Source of the DNA: a bacterium | Lineage (GTDB): Bacteria > Myxococcota_A > UBA9160 > SZUA-336 | Direction of reading: 5' to 3' | Assembly: GCA_024226335.1 (NCBI GenBank) | Contig: JAAELY010000269.1 | Span: 1-60,590 of the forward strand | DNA length: 60,590 nucleotides | Position numbers and translations under genes: made by a program | Shown here: positions 16,645-25,209 of the stretch, one piece after another | Position numbering within the stretch: position 1 is the stretch's first letter | How the letters are laid out: every line of letters starts with the position of its first letter | Notes under the pieces: model-generated | What the model was told of the DNA's origin: nothing | The model's input: the letters and a program-made list of their open reading frames with translations, nothing else | Database searches by the model: none

Positions 16645-17341
16645 CCGTTTCGATCTCCTCGAGCACTTCGGGCTCGTCGTCTTCTGCTGCGCCGGCCTCG
16701 AGTTCCGACTGCGCATCGTCCGGATCATCATCTGGCGAGTCGAGATCCGCTGAGTCGGCGTCCTGCTCGGAGAGCCCGTTTCCGCTGGCCTCTTCGATCG
16801 ATACGCCCGACTCGACGGCCATACTCTCGATCTCGCGCAGAGATGGCAAGTCCCGAAGCGATGCCAGGCCGAATAACTGCAGGAAATTCGTGGTCGTGCC
16901 ATACAGGCTCGGCCGGCCCGGCGCGTCCCGGCGCCCCAGGATGCGCACGAGATCGCGCTCCAGAAGGCTCTTGAGAATCGCACCGCAGTCCACGCTGCGC
17001 AGTTCCTCGAGTTCGGCACGCGTCAGCGGCTGCTTGTAGGAGATCACGGCGAGACACTCCAGGGCCGCGCGAGAGAGCCGCACCTTCCGCTCCGGCTGCG
17101 CCGCCCGCAGTACCGGCCCGTACTCAGGACGCGTGCGGAACTGGTAGCCACCCGCGACCTCCGCGATCTGGTAGGGGCGCCCGTCTTTGTCCAGTTGCGT
17201 GTTGATCGCCTTCACAGCCTCGGCGATCTTCGCCGGTGTCATGTCCTTGAACACACGGCGAATCCGCTGAGGACTCGTCGGGGTGTTCGACGCGAAGATC
17301 AGCGCTTCGAGCGCCGGAGAAACGGTATCGATCGCGCTCAT
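16586..17341 (-). CDS. scpB: Segregation and condensation protein B
   Basis: 251 residues. ScpB dimers bind ScpA and bridge SMC heads in the chromosome-organising condensin complex. Two winged-helix domains span about residues 1-185: ALEALIFASNTPTSPQRI, then LSRAALECLAVISYKQPLTRAELEELRSVD, then LLERDLVRILGRRDAPGRPSLYGTT. A highly acidic tail of about 60 residues follows (EDADSADLDSPDDDPDD). The start is 3 bases after the scpA stop. No smc gene is in the window. Confidence 0.95.
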   Translation of the reverse strand: MSAIDTVSPALEALIFASNTPTSPQRIRRVFKDMTPAKIAEAVKAINTQLDKDGRPYQIAEVAGGYQFRTRPEYGPVLRAAQPERKVRLSRAALECLAVISYKQPLTRAELEELRSVDCGAILKSLLERDLVRILGRRDAPGRPSLYGTTTNFLQLFGLASLRDLPSLREIESMAVESGVSIEEASGNGLSEQDADSADLDSPDDDPDDAQSELEAGAAEDDEPEVLEEIETDATSEWTGEEQPEEEDASA

Positions 17342-17344
17342 CGG

Positions 17345-18277
17345 CTACTCCTCGGCCGGCTCGTCAGAGTCGGGCTCTTGGTCCGGAACCACGGCGTTGG
17401 CTTCCCCTTCCTCCACGTCTCCCGCCATCTCCGCTTCCGCCCGTTCGGCCGCAGCCGCGATTTCGGAGTCGTCGGGGCCGCCCTCGACAGCCAAACGCAC
17501 GCGAACGGGCCCGTAGGGCTGGCCCTTTTCCGAGAGGTTCTGGAAGATGCGCAGCGCCTGGATCTTGGCCAGTTCCAGGATCGATAGGAAGGTGACGACG
17601 ACGTGTTCACGCGTCAGTGGGGCATCTCCCTGTTCGAGCAACTCTTCGAACAAGATCGTGCCCTGGCCGGTTTCGCGCAGCGCATCCATGACCGCGACGA
17701 TCCGATCCTTCAGCGTGACCCGTTCGAGCGCGACCTGATGATGGCGCTCCTCGGCGGGGATCTTGTCGAGCACCCTTCGCATGGCCTCGACGAGACTGAA
17801 CATGCTGACGACCAGAACCTCGTCGGGCCTGGGCATTTCGCTCAGATCGGGTTGCACCTCGAACACGTCGCGACCCAGGAGAGGTCGTTCACCCAGTTCG
17901 CCGGCGACCTCCTTGAAACGGGCGAACTCCGCAATTCGACGGGCGAGTTCGGCCCGCGGATCCTCGCCTTCGTCGGAGTCCAGAGCATCCGGGTCCGGAG
18001 GCAGGAGCAGACGGGACTTGATGTGCGCCAGCGTTGCAGCCATCAGCAGGTACTCAGCCGCAATGTCGATATCGAGCATGCGCATGAGATCGAGGTACTC
18101 GATGTACTGCTGGGAGATCAGCGCGATCGGGATATCGCTGATATCGACTTCGTTCGAACGAATCAGATGCAGCAAAAGGTCGAGCGGGCCCTCGAACGCG
18201 GGCAGCTTGACTGCGCATGAGTGGCGCACGACCGTGTAGGCCTGCGCGGAAGATGTGTCCTGGACAGCTTGAATCAC
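17345..18277 (-). CDS. scpA: Segregation and condensation protein A
   Basis: 310 residues. It is the kleisin subunit that links the SMC heads. The N-terminal helical domain shows the hallmark LPAFEGPLDLLLHLIRSNEVDISDIPIALISQQYIEYL, then AAEYLLMAATLAHIKSRLLLP. The C-terminal winged helix includes ILFEELLEQGDAPLTREHVVVTFLSILELAKIQALRIFQ. It has a long acidic, Ala-rich C-terminal tail like its partner ScpB, perhaps an adaptation of this lineage. It is between cca and scpB. Confidence 0.95.
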   Translation of the reverse strand: MIQAVQDTSSAQAYTVVRHSCAVKLPAFEGPLDLLLHLIRSNEVDISDIPIALISQQYIEYLDLMRMLDIDIAAEYLLMAATLAHIKSRLLLPPDPDALDSDEGEDPRAELARRIAEFARFKEVAGELGERPLLGRDVFEVQPDLSEMPRPDEVLVVSMFSLVEAMRRVLDKIPAEERHHQVALERVTLKDRIVAVMDALRETGQGTILFEELLEQGDAPLTREHVVVTFLSILELAKIQALRIFQNLSEKGQPYGPVRVRLAVEGGPDDSEIAAAAERAEAEMAGDVEEGEANAVVPDQEPDSDEPAEE

Positions 18278-18312
18278 GTTGGTTCGACGGGGCTACGCCG
18301 TACGAATCCAGA

Positions 18313-19587
18313 CTACCCCATCCGACGATGACCGGCCAACCAGCGACGAGCCCAGGCAATATTCACCGGCTGCCCGTCGAGCGACCGGCGCCGGGCGCTG
18401 CGCAGCAGGCCTCCGATCTCCGGGCCGCGCGCACCCCATCTTCGGGCGGTATGCCCGTCGATCGGATCGGGGGTGCAGCGCAGCTCGTCGACATAGCGAT
18501 CGAGTCTTCGGGCGGACGCAGCGGGCAGCGAGCAACGCAGCGAGAGCAGCGCGGGCTCGGACAGTCCAGCGAGCAGCGCGTCCAGGCGCCCGGGAGCGAG
18601 CTCTGTGGAAAGGGTGCGGGCGCGCCTGGCCTGGCGCGAAACATCGGCCTCGATTGCCTCGGCAGGTCGACCGTGCCAGCCCAGCCGAGCGGCAATCGCA
18701 GTTCGGCGGGTTTTCGGCTGGCCCGCGACCAGAAGGCGCAGTCCGGCATCTCTGAGATCATCAGGGAGCGCTGCGGGTCGCTCGGACTCCAGGCGGTCGA
18801 AGCGCCCCAGCGGACTGTGAGCACTCGTTTCCAGCGACCAGCCGCGAACCAGAGCAGACAGAATCCCCAGACGCTCGGTCTCGCCCGCCGCACGTGCGGA
18901 TGACGTCTCCAGCAACAGGCGTTCCAGTTCGTGCTGAACGCGATCGCCGCTGATCCGATCGAGTTGCCGCTCGCTCAGCGCTTCGACGACCAGATCGCGG
19001 GTCGATCTTTCGAGTCGAAATCCGAGACGTGCCGCGTACCGCGCTGCGCGCAACAGGCGCGTCGGATCGTCTGCGAAGCTCCGATCGTGCAATACGCGCA
19101 GGCGCCGGCGATCCAGATCGGCGAGGCCCCCCAGGGGATCGACCAGCCACGCGCCAGAATGCGAATTCAGCGGCAGAGCCATGGCATTGATCGAAAAATC
19201 GCGACGCGGCAGGTCCGCGAGCAGATCCGCAGGTTTCACGCTAGGCAAGGCTCCGGGGGACGCATAGCGTTCACTGCGCGCGCGAGACAGATCCAGGTGC
19301 ACGCCCGGACACTCAATCGTCGCGGTAAGGAATCGGGCGCGTACGAGCGCGCGGGCATTGAGCCGTTTCGCCAGCGCGCGCGCGATCGGTGCGAGTTGGT
19401 CGGAAAGCAGCACATCGACGTCGACAACGGGCCGTTCCAGGAGGAGATCGCGAACCGGGCCGCCGACCAGCCAGATTCGCGCGCCGACGCGAGCCGCCTC
19501 CTCGATCAACACGCGCAAGCCGGCGTACTGGCTTCCAAGAGCGCTGCGCAGGCGTTTGCGCAGCGGACCCGCGCGCATCTCGCTCAT
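18313..19587 (-). CDS. CCA tRNA nucleotidyltransferase / poly(A) polymerase family
   Basis: 424 residues, class II nucleotidyltransferase. The head reads WLVGGPVRDLLLERPVVDVDVLL, with GGxVRD and the metal-binding DxD. It is followed by RRDFSINAMALPL and the RNA-binding DPTRLLRAARYAARLGFRLE. These enzymes add or repair the CCA end of tRNA, or add poly(A) to RNA; the two activities cannot be separated by eye. It overlaps xerD by 4 bases (ATGA) and precedes scpA by 35 bases. Confidence 0.9.
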   Translation of the reverse strand: MSEMRAGPLRKRLRSALGSQYAGLRVLIEEAARVGARIWLVGGPVRDLLLERPVVDVDVLLSDQLAPIARALAKRLNARALVRARFLTATIECPGVHLDLSRARSERYASPGALPSVKPADLLADLPRRDFSINAMALPLNSHSGAWLVDPLGGLADLDRRRLRVLHDRSFADDPTRLLRAARYAARLGFRLERSTRDLVVEALSERQLDRISGDRVQHELERLLLETSSARAAGETERLGILSALVRGWSLETSAHSPLGRFDRLESERPAALPDDLRDAGLRLLVAGQPKTRRTAIAARLGWHGRPAEAIEADVSRQARRARTLSTELAPGRLDALLAGLSEPALLSLRCSLPAASARRLDRYVDELRCTPDPIDGHTARRWGARGPEIGGLLRSARRRSLDGQPVNIAWARRWLAGHRRMG

Positions 19588-20480
19588 CGACGCGAGCCGC
19601 GCGGATGACGCTGATCGACCAGATCGCGCAACCGCTTGCGACTCACGTGCGTGTAGATCTCGGTCGTGCCGATGTCTGCATGCCCGAGCATCTCTTGAAC
19701 TACGCGCAAATCCGCTCCCCCCTCCAGAAGGTGGGTTGCGAAGGAGTGGCGCAATACGTGGGGTGTGAGCTTGTGCGCGATGCCGATCCGGAGCCCGTAG
19801 TGGCGAATGCGATACCAGATGGCCTGGCGCGTGATGCAGGTCCCGCGACGGCTCACGAAGACGAAGGGCACCCGGTCGTCGCGGACCCAGCGCGGGCGTA
19901 CTTCTTCGAGATAGCGGCGCATCCAGAGCACGGCAGGCTCTCCGAGGAAAGCCAGACGCTGACGGCGGCCTTTGCCGAAAACCGTGCAGGTGTGCGATGA
20001 AAGCTGCAGATCGGCGAGGCGAAGACTCGTCAGTTCCGAAACGCGCAGGCCCGCTGCGTACATCAGTTCGAGAATGGCGCGATCGCGCAGCCCGAGGGCG
20101 GAGTCATCGGGTTGCGCGATCAGCGAACGCACTTCTTCCAGGCTCAGCACCTTGGGGACCTTGCGCCCCTGTTTGGGTCGTGCCAGATCGGCACACGGGT
20201 CCGTATGCAGCTCGCCTTCCGCTCGCAGATAAGCGAGCAGGTGCGAGATCGCCGAGAGCGCGCGAGCGCGGGTGGATGCGGCCCGGCCCAGTTCGTCGAG
20301 TCGCGCCAGATGCTCGCGCAGCGCCGCGGGATCGATCTGTTTTACCCCGCAGTCACCCACGCTCCCGACCAGCGCCGACAGGTCTCGCCCGTAGGCCTCA
20401 ATGGTCGCGGGGGCCAGTCCCCGTTCCACGGCCAGATGCGTCAGAAATGCGTCGATCGCGGTGTGCAGCTTCAAGCTCAA
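19584..20480 (-). CDS. xerD: Site-specific tyrosine recombinase XerD-like
   Basis: 298 residues. It resolves chromosome dimers at dif with XerC. The N-terminal SAM-like domain is at about residues 5-90. The catalytic domain has Arg in GLRVSELTSLRLADL, Lys in FGKGRRQR, HxxR in HVLRHSFATHLLEGGADLRVVQEMLGH and Tyr in EIYTHVSR. It opens with TTG at 20480; a second TTG two codons later (20474) is better spaced from AAAGGG. It heads the operon. XerC and a dif site are not seen in the window. Confidence 0.92.
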   Translation of the reverse strand: MSLKLHTAIDAFLTHLAVERGLAPATIEAYGRDLSALVGSVGDCGVKQIDPAALREHLARLDELGRAASTRARALSAISHLLAYLRAEGELHTDPCADLARPKQGRKVPKVLSLEEVRSLIAQPDDSALGLRDRAILELMYAAGLRVSELTSLRLADLQLSSHTCTVFGKGRRQRLAFLGEPAVLWMRRYLEEVRPRWVRDDRVPFVFVSRRGTCITRQAIWYRIRHYGLRIGIAHKLTPHVLRHSFATHLLEGGADLRVVQEMLGHADIGTTEIYTHVSRKRLRDLVDQRHPRGSRR

Positions 20481-20603
20481 CCCTTTGGATCGAAGACGCT
20501 AGATCGCCCGATCCCCCCTCCACATTGTGTAACACCCACCCGCGATGCCAACCAGACTCTCCTCGCTCTGGGATTTTTCAACCACATCTCGATGCAAATC
20601 GGC

Positions 20604-20609
20604 GATAAT
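20604..20609 (+). promoter_or_regulatory. Possible -10 box for the cyclophilin gene
   Basis: GATAAT lies 39 bases before the GTG start, with GGAGGG as the ribosome binding site between them. The -35 is not clear. Confidence 0.35.
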
Positions 20610-20648
20610 CCCGATCGGCCTTTCTAAGTCTCCCGGAGGGAACCGATC

Positions 20649-21332
20649 GTGTACTTGCGAAGCATCGGCCTGGCACTGCTGTGTCTGGTTCTGGCCAGCC
20701 CCGCGGCAGCGCGCAGCCGCGTCGACATCCAGACCGATCTCGGACTGATCGGGATCGAACTCTTCGACGAGGTCACCCCGGCCAACGTCCAGAATTTCCT
20801 GAACTACGTGAACGACGGGGACTACACCAACTCGTTCATCCACCGGGCGATTCCCGGATTCATCATCCAGGGCGGTGCATTCACCTTTCAGGCTAACTCG
20901 TTCTTCGTCGTCCCCAGCGACCCTCCGGTCACCGGAGAGGTGGGGATTTCGAATACCCGGGGAACGATCGCCATAGCACTGCCGAGCGATCCAAACGGGA
21001 TTCCACTCCCCGACGCAGGCACGAGCAGCTGGTTCATCAATCTGGCCGATAACACCGGCCTCGACCCGCATTTCACGGTGTTCGGAGAGGTCATCGTCGG
21101 AATGGACGTGGTCGACGCGATCTCGGTACTGCCCACGATCGTCCTGAACCCGCTGAGCACGGAGAATCCGCTGAAGAACTGGACCGTCGAAGATCCACTC
21201 GTGTTCGCCGACCACCTGGTCTTCAGCCCGGCTGCGACGGAGGTCTCGCTACCTGCGCTTCCCCCGATCGGTTTCGGCGCATTGCTGCTCGGCACGCTGG
21301 CGCTGCTCTGCTTCGGGCTCCGGCGCACCTGA
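20649..21332 (+). CDS. Exported cyclophilin-type prolyl isomerase with C-terminal sorting tail
   Basis: 227 residues. A signal peptide (ending SPAAARS) is followed by a cyclophilin domain: VDIQTDLGLIGIELFDEVTP, the active-site stretch FIHRAIPGFIIQGG and SSWFINLADN, VFGEVIVGMDVVDAI. It catalyses cis-trans isomerisation of prolyl bonds during protein folding outside the cytoplasm. The last 30 residues are VSLPALPPIGFGALLLGTLALLCFGLRR: a Pro-rich motif, one hydrophobic helix and Arg-Arg, the architecture of PEP-CTERM/MYXO-CTERM sorting tails. It starts with GTG after GGAGGG. It is a single gene, convergent with glnD. Confidence 0.85.
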   Translation: MYLRSIGLALLCLVLASPAAARSRVDIQTDLGLIGIELFDEVTPANVQNFLNYVNDGDYTNSFIHRAIPGFIIQGGAFTFQANSFFVVPSDPPVTGEVGISNTRGTIAIALPSDPNGIPLPDAGTSSWFINLADNTGLDPHFTVFGEVIVGMDVVDAISVLPTIVLNPLSTENPLKNWTVEDPLVFADHLVFSPAATEVSLPALPPIGFGALLLGTLALLCFGLRRT

Positions 21333-21353
21333 CCCGACTCGGGTTTCAGGGAG

Positions 21354-24062
21354 CTACCCGGCCCCGCGCCGAACCTGTTGAATCGCGTCGAGCAGGGCCT
21401 CTTCCACGAAGACCAGTCGCTCGGGATCCGAGATCTTGAGGCCGTTCTCGGTCACAGAGAAGGCATCTGTGGCGCGATCCGACCTCGTCGATGCCCGCGA
21501 CACGACGATCTCCAGGCCCAGTTCGCTCAAAGTGCTCGTGATGTCATACAGCAAGGCTTCGCGATCCGGTGCCGATACGTCGATGATCGTGTAGAAGTCC
21601 GAGTCTTCGTTCGTGATCTGCACACTGGGTGCCTGGACGCGCATGACGGGCGTCAGCGCTCTGGGTTGCGAACTCGCATCCACCCGGCCCTGTTCGAGCG
21701 CGCGACTCAAACGCGCGGCGATACGTTCACGCTCCGCAGTATCTTCCTCGGCCCCCCCTGCGATCGGGTTCACCTTGAAAATCTCGATCGCGTTTCCGTC
21801 CCGGGTCGTATACGCGTGTGCCGAAAGGATACCGTGACGAAACACGCTCAACACACCACTGACTAGCGAGAACAGACCCGGGCGGTCGCGGGCGATCACA
21901 ACCAGGCCCCAGAACGGCGCATCGTCTTCGCTCGAGCCACCGAAGCTATAGACCCCGAATGGCGTCTTGGATTGGGCAAATTCGACCGCGGCGTTCAGAT
22001 GGGCTTTGATTTCATCGGCTTCGTGATCGAGCAGATAACGTTGCGGCATCTGCTCGAGAAAACTCTCTGCGAGCCCAACTCCGATTCCCGCTTCGATCGC
22101 CTGCTCAACGACGTCTTCCCGGGTCGCAGCGGCGCGATTCATGGCACGCTCGAGCACGAAACTCTTCCCGTCACGCCGAGCCCCCGCCTCGAACCACTCT
22201 GCGGTGTTGCGGTAGAGTTGATCCAGAAGCTTGGCCTTCCAACTGGTCCAGGCTTCCGCGGATGTACTGCGAATATCGGAAACGGTAAGCAGGTAGAGCA
22301 GACGCAAACGCGAACGACTGCCGCACTTGCGCGCGAGGTTCTCGATCAAACGGTGGTCGTTCACGTCCCGCTGATCTGCCATTTCGCTCATGCTCAGGTG
22401 GTGCCGGACCAGGAATTCGACGAGTTCCGCACCTTCATCGTCCAGACCCAGGCGCTTCGCAATCGCGGGCATCATCGTTGCGCCTTTTTCCGAGTGCCCA
22501 CCCCCCAGACCCTTGCCAATATCGTGAAACAGGCAGGTCAGATACAGAAGATAGGGCGAGCGCACTTCGCGCATCAGCTCCGTCGCCAGGGGAAGTTCCT
22601 GGCGATAGACGCCCTTCACAATGCGCCTCAACTGCTCCACCAGGAACAGGGAGTGAATATCAACGGTATAGGTGTGGTAGAGGTCCTGCTGCCACAGGCC
22701 GACCAAACGCGCGAACTCTGGAATGTATGCGCCTAACAAACCCACTTCGTCCATGAGTTCCAGCATGCGATAGACACGCGCCGGCGCGTTGAGCATTCGA
22801 CGGAAAAGGTCGGCGGCTTCGGGATCGCTGCGGAATTCGTCATCGACCAGATCGAGGTGTTCACGGATGTAGCGCTGGGCGCGCGGAGAGATATCCACAT
22901 CGTGGTGCTGGGCGATTGCAAAGGCGGACATCAAGCGCATGGGACGTTCCACCAACATCGAGGAGCGGGGAATCTCCAGGTGCTTGCCGACGATCGCGAA
23001 ACCTTCCGCCACCGACTGCGTCTGACGACTGGCGCGACCGGTCTTCTGCCTGCGAACTTCCGCGGTGTGCCCGATGACGCGGTCGTTCACTCGCTGGATC
23101 ACTCGCGCGTGCAGATAGTAGTGACGCATGAGGTCCTCGACCGCGAGAACCTCTTTAGTGGTTTCGAACCCGAGTGTCTCGGCCAGGCGCTCCTGCGCGT
23201 CGAAGTGCAATCGGTCGTCCTTGCGGCCACTGCGGTGCAACTCGTTGCGCAGACGCCATACGAAGTCCAGCGACCGCTCGAGGTCGGCGAGTTCGCGACT
23301 GTCGATGAAGCCGTGCACGTGAAGGTGCTCAGCCCGACGCACTTCCCAGATTGCAACACGGGCGATCCAGAGCGCGGTGTGGTAGTCGCGCAAGCCTCCG
23401 ACACTTTCCCGCAGGTTCGGCTGCAGCAGGTACAGGGACTCTCCGAAGGCCTTGTGACGCTCGGCCTGCTCGGCAATTTTGCCTCGAATAAAGTCATCAC
23501 TGTGGTCTTTGAGGTGCGCGCGCACGGTCCGTTCGAGTTCGGCATAAAGCCCCGGATCCCCGATCAGGAAGCGCGCGTCGAGCAATGACGTGAGAGTGGA
23601 GAGATCCTCTCGCCCAACGCGCATGCAGTCATTGATCGTACGGGTGGCATCGGCAATGGGAAGCTTCGCATCCCAGAAGCGATGAGTGAGCGCCTCTGCA
23701 ATCGTTTCGACATACGGATTGATCTTTCCCCGGTACAAGAACAAGAGGTCAATATCGGAACCAAGGGATAGTTCACGTCGCCCGTAGCCGCCTGTCGCAA
23801 TCACGGCAAGTCGGAAGTTGAGCCGCGGAAAGTGTTCGAAGTAGTGATCTTCAGTCAGGCGAAAAAGCTTGCGGATCAAGCGATCGATCAGTTCCGCATG
23901 TTCTTCGTTCACACGCCGGGCGGGTGCGCCCTCGTCGTGCAGCTTGAGCAGATACTCGCGCACGGCATCGAGGTACGCGCGCAGGAACGGGTTGAGGTGC
24001 GCGGATGACGGACCCGAAGGGGACTTCCCCACCTTGAAGAAGTCATCGCAGACCGGCTGCAT
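21354..24062 (-). CDS. glnD: [Protein-PII] uridylyltransferase/uridylyl-removing enzyme
   Basis: About 902 residues, the usual length. GlnD senses glutamine and adds or removes UMP on PII proteins to set nitrogen assimilation. The nucleotidyltransferase domain has ATGGYGRRELSLGSDIDLLFLY. The HD domain has LFHDIGKGLGGGHSEKGA. Two ACT domains follow (GLVVIARDRPGLFSLVSGVL and IDVSAPDREALLYDITSTL). The start is the ATG at 24062, one base after the amidase stop; the frame extends upstream only as a shadow. It forms a unit with mutS and amiC. Confidence 0.96.
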   Translation of the reverse strand: MQPVCDDFFKVGKSPSGPSSAHLNPFLRAYLDAVREYLLKLHDEGAPARRVNEEHAELIDRLIRKLFRLTEDHYFEHFPRLNFRLAVIATGGYGRRELSLGSDIDLLFLYRGKINPYVETIAEALTHRFWDAKLPIADATRTINDCMRVGREDLSTLTSLLDARFLIGDPGLYAELERTVRAHLKDHSDDFIRGKIAEQAERHKAFGESLYLLQPNLRESVGGLRDYHTALWIARVAIWEVRRAEHLHVHGFIDSRELADLERSLDFVWRLRNELHRSGRKDDRLHFDAQERLAETLGFETTKEVLAVEDLMRHYYLHARVIQRVNDRVIGHTAEVRRQKTGRASRQTQSVAEGFAIVGKHLEIPRSSMLVERPMRLMSAFAIAQHHDVDISPRAQRYIREHLDLVDDEFRSDPEAADLFRRMLNAPARVYRMLELMDEVGLLGAYIPEFARLVGLWQQDLYHTYTVDIHSLFLVEQLRRIVKGVYRQELPLATELMREVRSPYLLYLTCLFHDIGKGLGGGHSEKGATMMPAIAKRLGLDDEGAELVEFLVRHHLSMSEMADQRDVNDHRLIENLARKCGSRSRLRLLYLLTVSDIRSTSAEAWTSWKAKLLDQLYRNTAEWFEAGARRDGKSFVLERAMNRAAATREDVVEQAIEAGIGVGLAESFLEQMPQRYLLDHEADEIKAHLNAAVEFAQSKTPFGVYSFGGSSEDDAPFWGLVVIARDRPGLFSLVSGVLSVFRHGILSAHAYTTRDGNAIEIFKVNPIAGGAEEDTAERERIAARLSRALEQGRVDASSQPRALTPVMRVQAPSVQITNEDSDFYTIIDVSAPDREALLYDITSTLSELGLEIVVSRASTRSDRATDAFSVTENGLKISDPERLVFVEEALLDAIQQVRRGAG

Positions 24063-24063
24063 T

Positions 24064-25209
24064 TCAGCGCTCGGCAACGACGCTGCGCGCGTGGTGCTCC
24101 CGATAACCGACGATGCCTCCTGCAATACCTCGCGCCGCGGCGCGGGCAAACCCAGGAGTCTTCAGATTTCGGGCTTCATTCCGGTTCGAAACGAAGCCGA
24201 CTTCGACGAGTACCGCTGGCATATTCGCCTGGAAGAGTACCAGGAATGGCCCCCGCTTGACGCCCAGGTTGCGGGTCCCGCGAAACTTCTTGCCCAGGCT
24301 GCCCAGCAGCGAGGTCTGGACGGACTGGGCGAGTCGAGCGGCGAAGCGTTCGTTGTAGCCGAGCCGCAGTGACGCCAGGATCTTCTGCAGTTCGCTGAGC
24401 TGGCCGACCGTCGTGCCGTTCTCTCGAGCCGCTACCCGCGCCGTCTGGCGATCGTAGCGGGTGTCGAGCAGATAGGTCTCAACGCCATGGGTCCGTTTAT
24501 CGGGCGAGGCATTCGCGTGAATCGACAGAAACACATCGGCGTGCAGCTTGTTCGCAATCGCGGTTCGCTTCTCCAGCGAGATGAACACGTCCTTCTCGCG
24601 AGTCATGAAGACCTCGAAACCCGCGCGCTCGAGTTGCTTGCGCAACTCCTTGGAGATCTCCAGCACCACCTTCTTTTCTTGCACTCTGCCTGAACCGATC
24701 GCCCCTGGATCCTTTCCTCCATGGCCTGGGTCGATCACGATGCGACGAACGGGGCGGCTGTCGAAATCCTCTCCTCCGTACGACTTTACCTGCTTGGGCG
24801 CAGGCTTTCCGTTGAAGACATCGGCGACGATGCGAAACGGCTTCTGCAGATGGAAGACGCGATGCCCTGCATCGCGACCATCGAGTTCCATGACCACTCG
24901 GGCGCGCTTGAGCATGTTCTGTCCGCCCCGCACGGTTCGCACGGGCGAATCCTTCGTACCGGCGAGCGGTTCGCGATTGGGCGCTTCGATCCAGGTGTCC
25001 TCGATGTCAATGTAGAAACGGGGAGGATTCGACAACTCGTGAATCTCGTATTGCGCCTCGCGCGAGAGTTCGATCACCACGCGCGTGTGCGTTTCATGAT
25101 CGAAGAGACGGATCTCCTCCACCTGTCCGAGACCGTCCGGTCGCGTGGCTGCGACCAGTACAAAACCGGAAAGCAATATCCAACCCGCAATGAGGCGTCG
25201 CCGCTTCAA
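24064..25209 (-). CDS. amiC: N-acetylmuramoyl-L-alanine amidase with AMIN domain, TTG start
   Basis: About 381 residues. It cuts the stem peptide from muramic acid to split septal peptidoglycan. A basic signal peptide (KRRRLIAGWILLSGFVLVAA) is followed by an AMIN domain at about residues 30-135. The amidase_3 domain has zinc ligands His in IDPGHGGKDPG, Glu in KVVLEISKEL and His in LSIHANASP, and the catalytic Glu in AVLVEVGFVSN. The start is TTG at 25209, overlapping the mutS stop as TTGA, with GAGGAGAAGGG as ribosome binding site. Confidence 0.92.
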   Translation of the reverse strand: MKRRRLIAGWILLSGFVLVAATRPDGLGQVEEIRLFDHETHTRVVIELSREAQYEIHELSNPPRFYIDIEDTWIEAPNREPLAGTKDSPVRTVRGGQNMLKRARVVMELDGRDAGHRVFHLQKPFRIVADVFNGKPAPKQVKSYGGEDFDSRPVRRIVIDPGHGGKDPGAIGSGRVQEKKVVLEISKELRKQLERAGFEVFMTREKDVFISLEKRTAIANKLHADVFLSIHANASPDKRTHGVETYLLDTRYDRQTARVAARENGTTVGQLSELQKILASLRLGYNERFAARLAQSVQTSLLGSLGKKFRGTRNLGVKRGPFLVLFQANMPAVLVEVGFVSNRNEARNLKTPGFARAAARGIAGGIVGYREHHARSVVAER

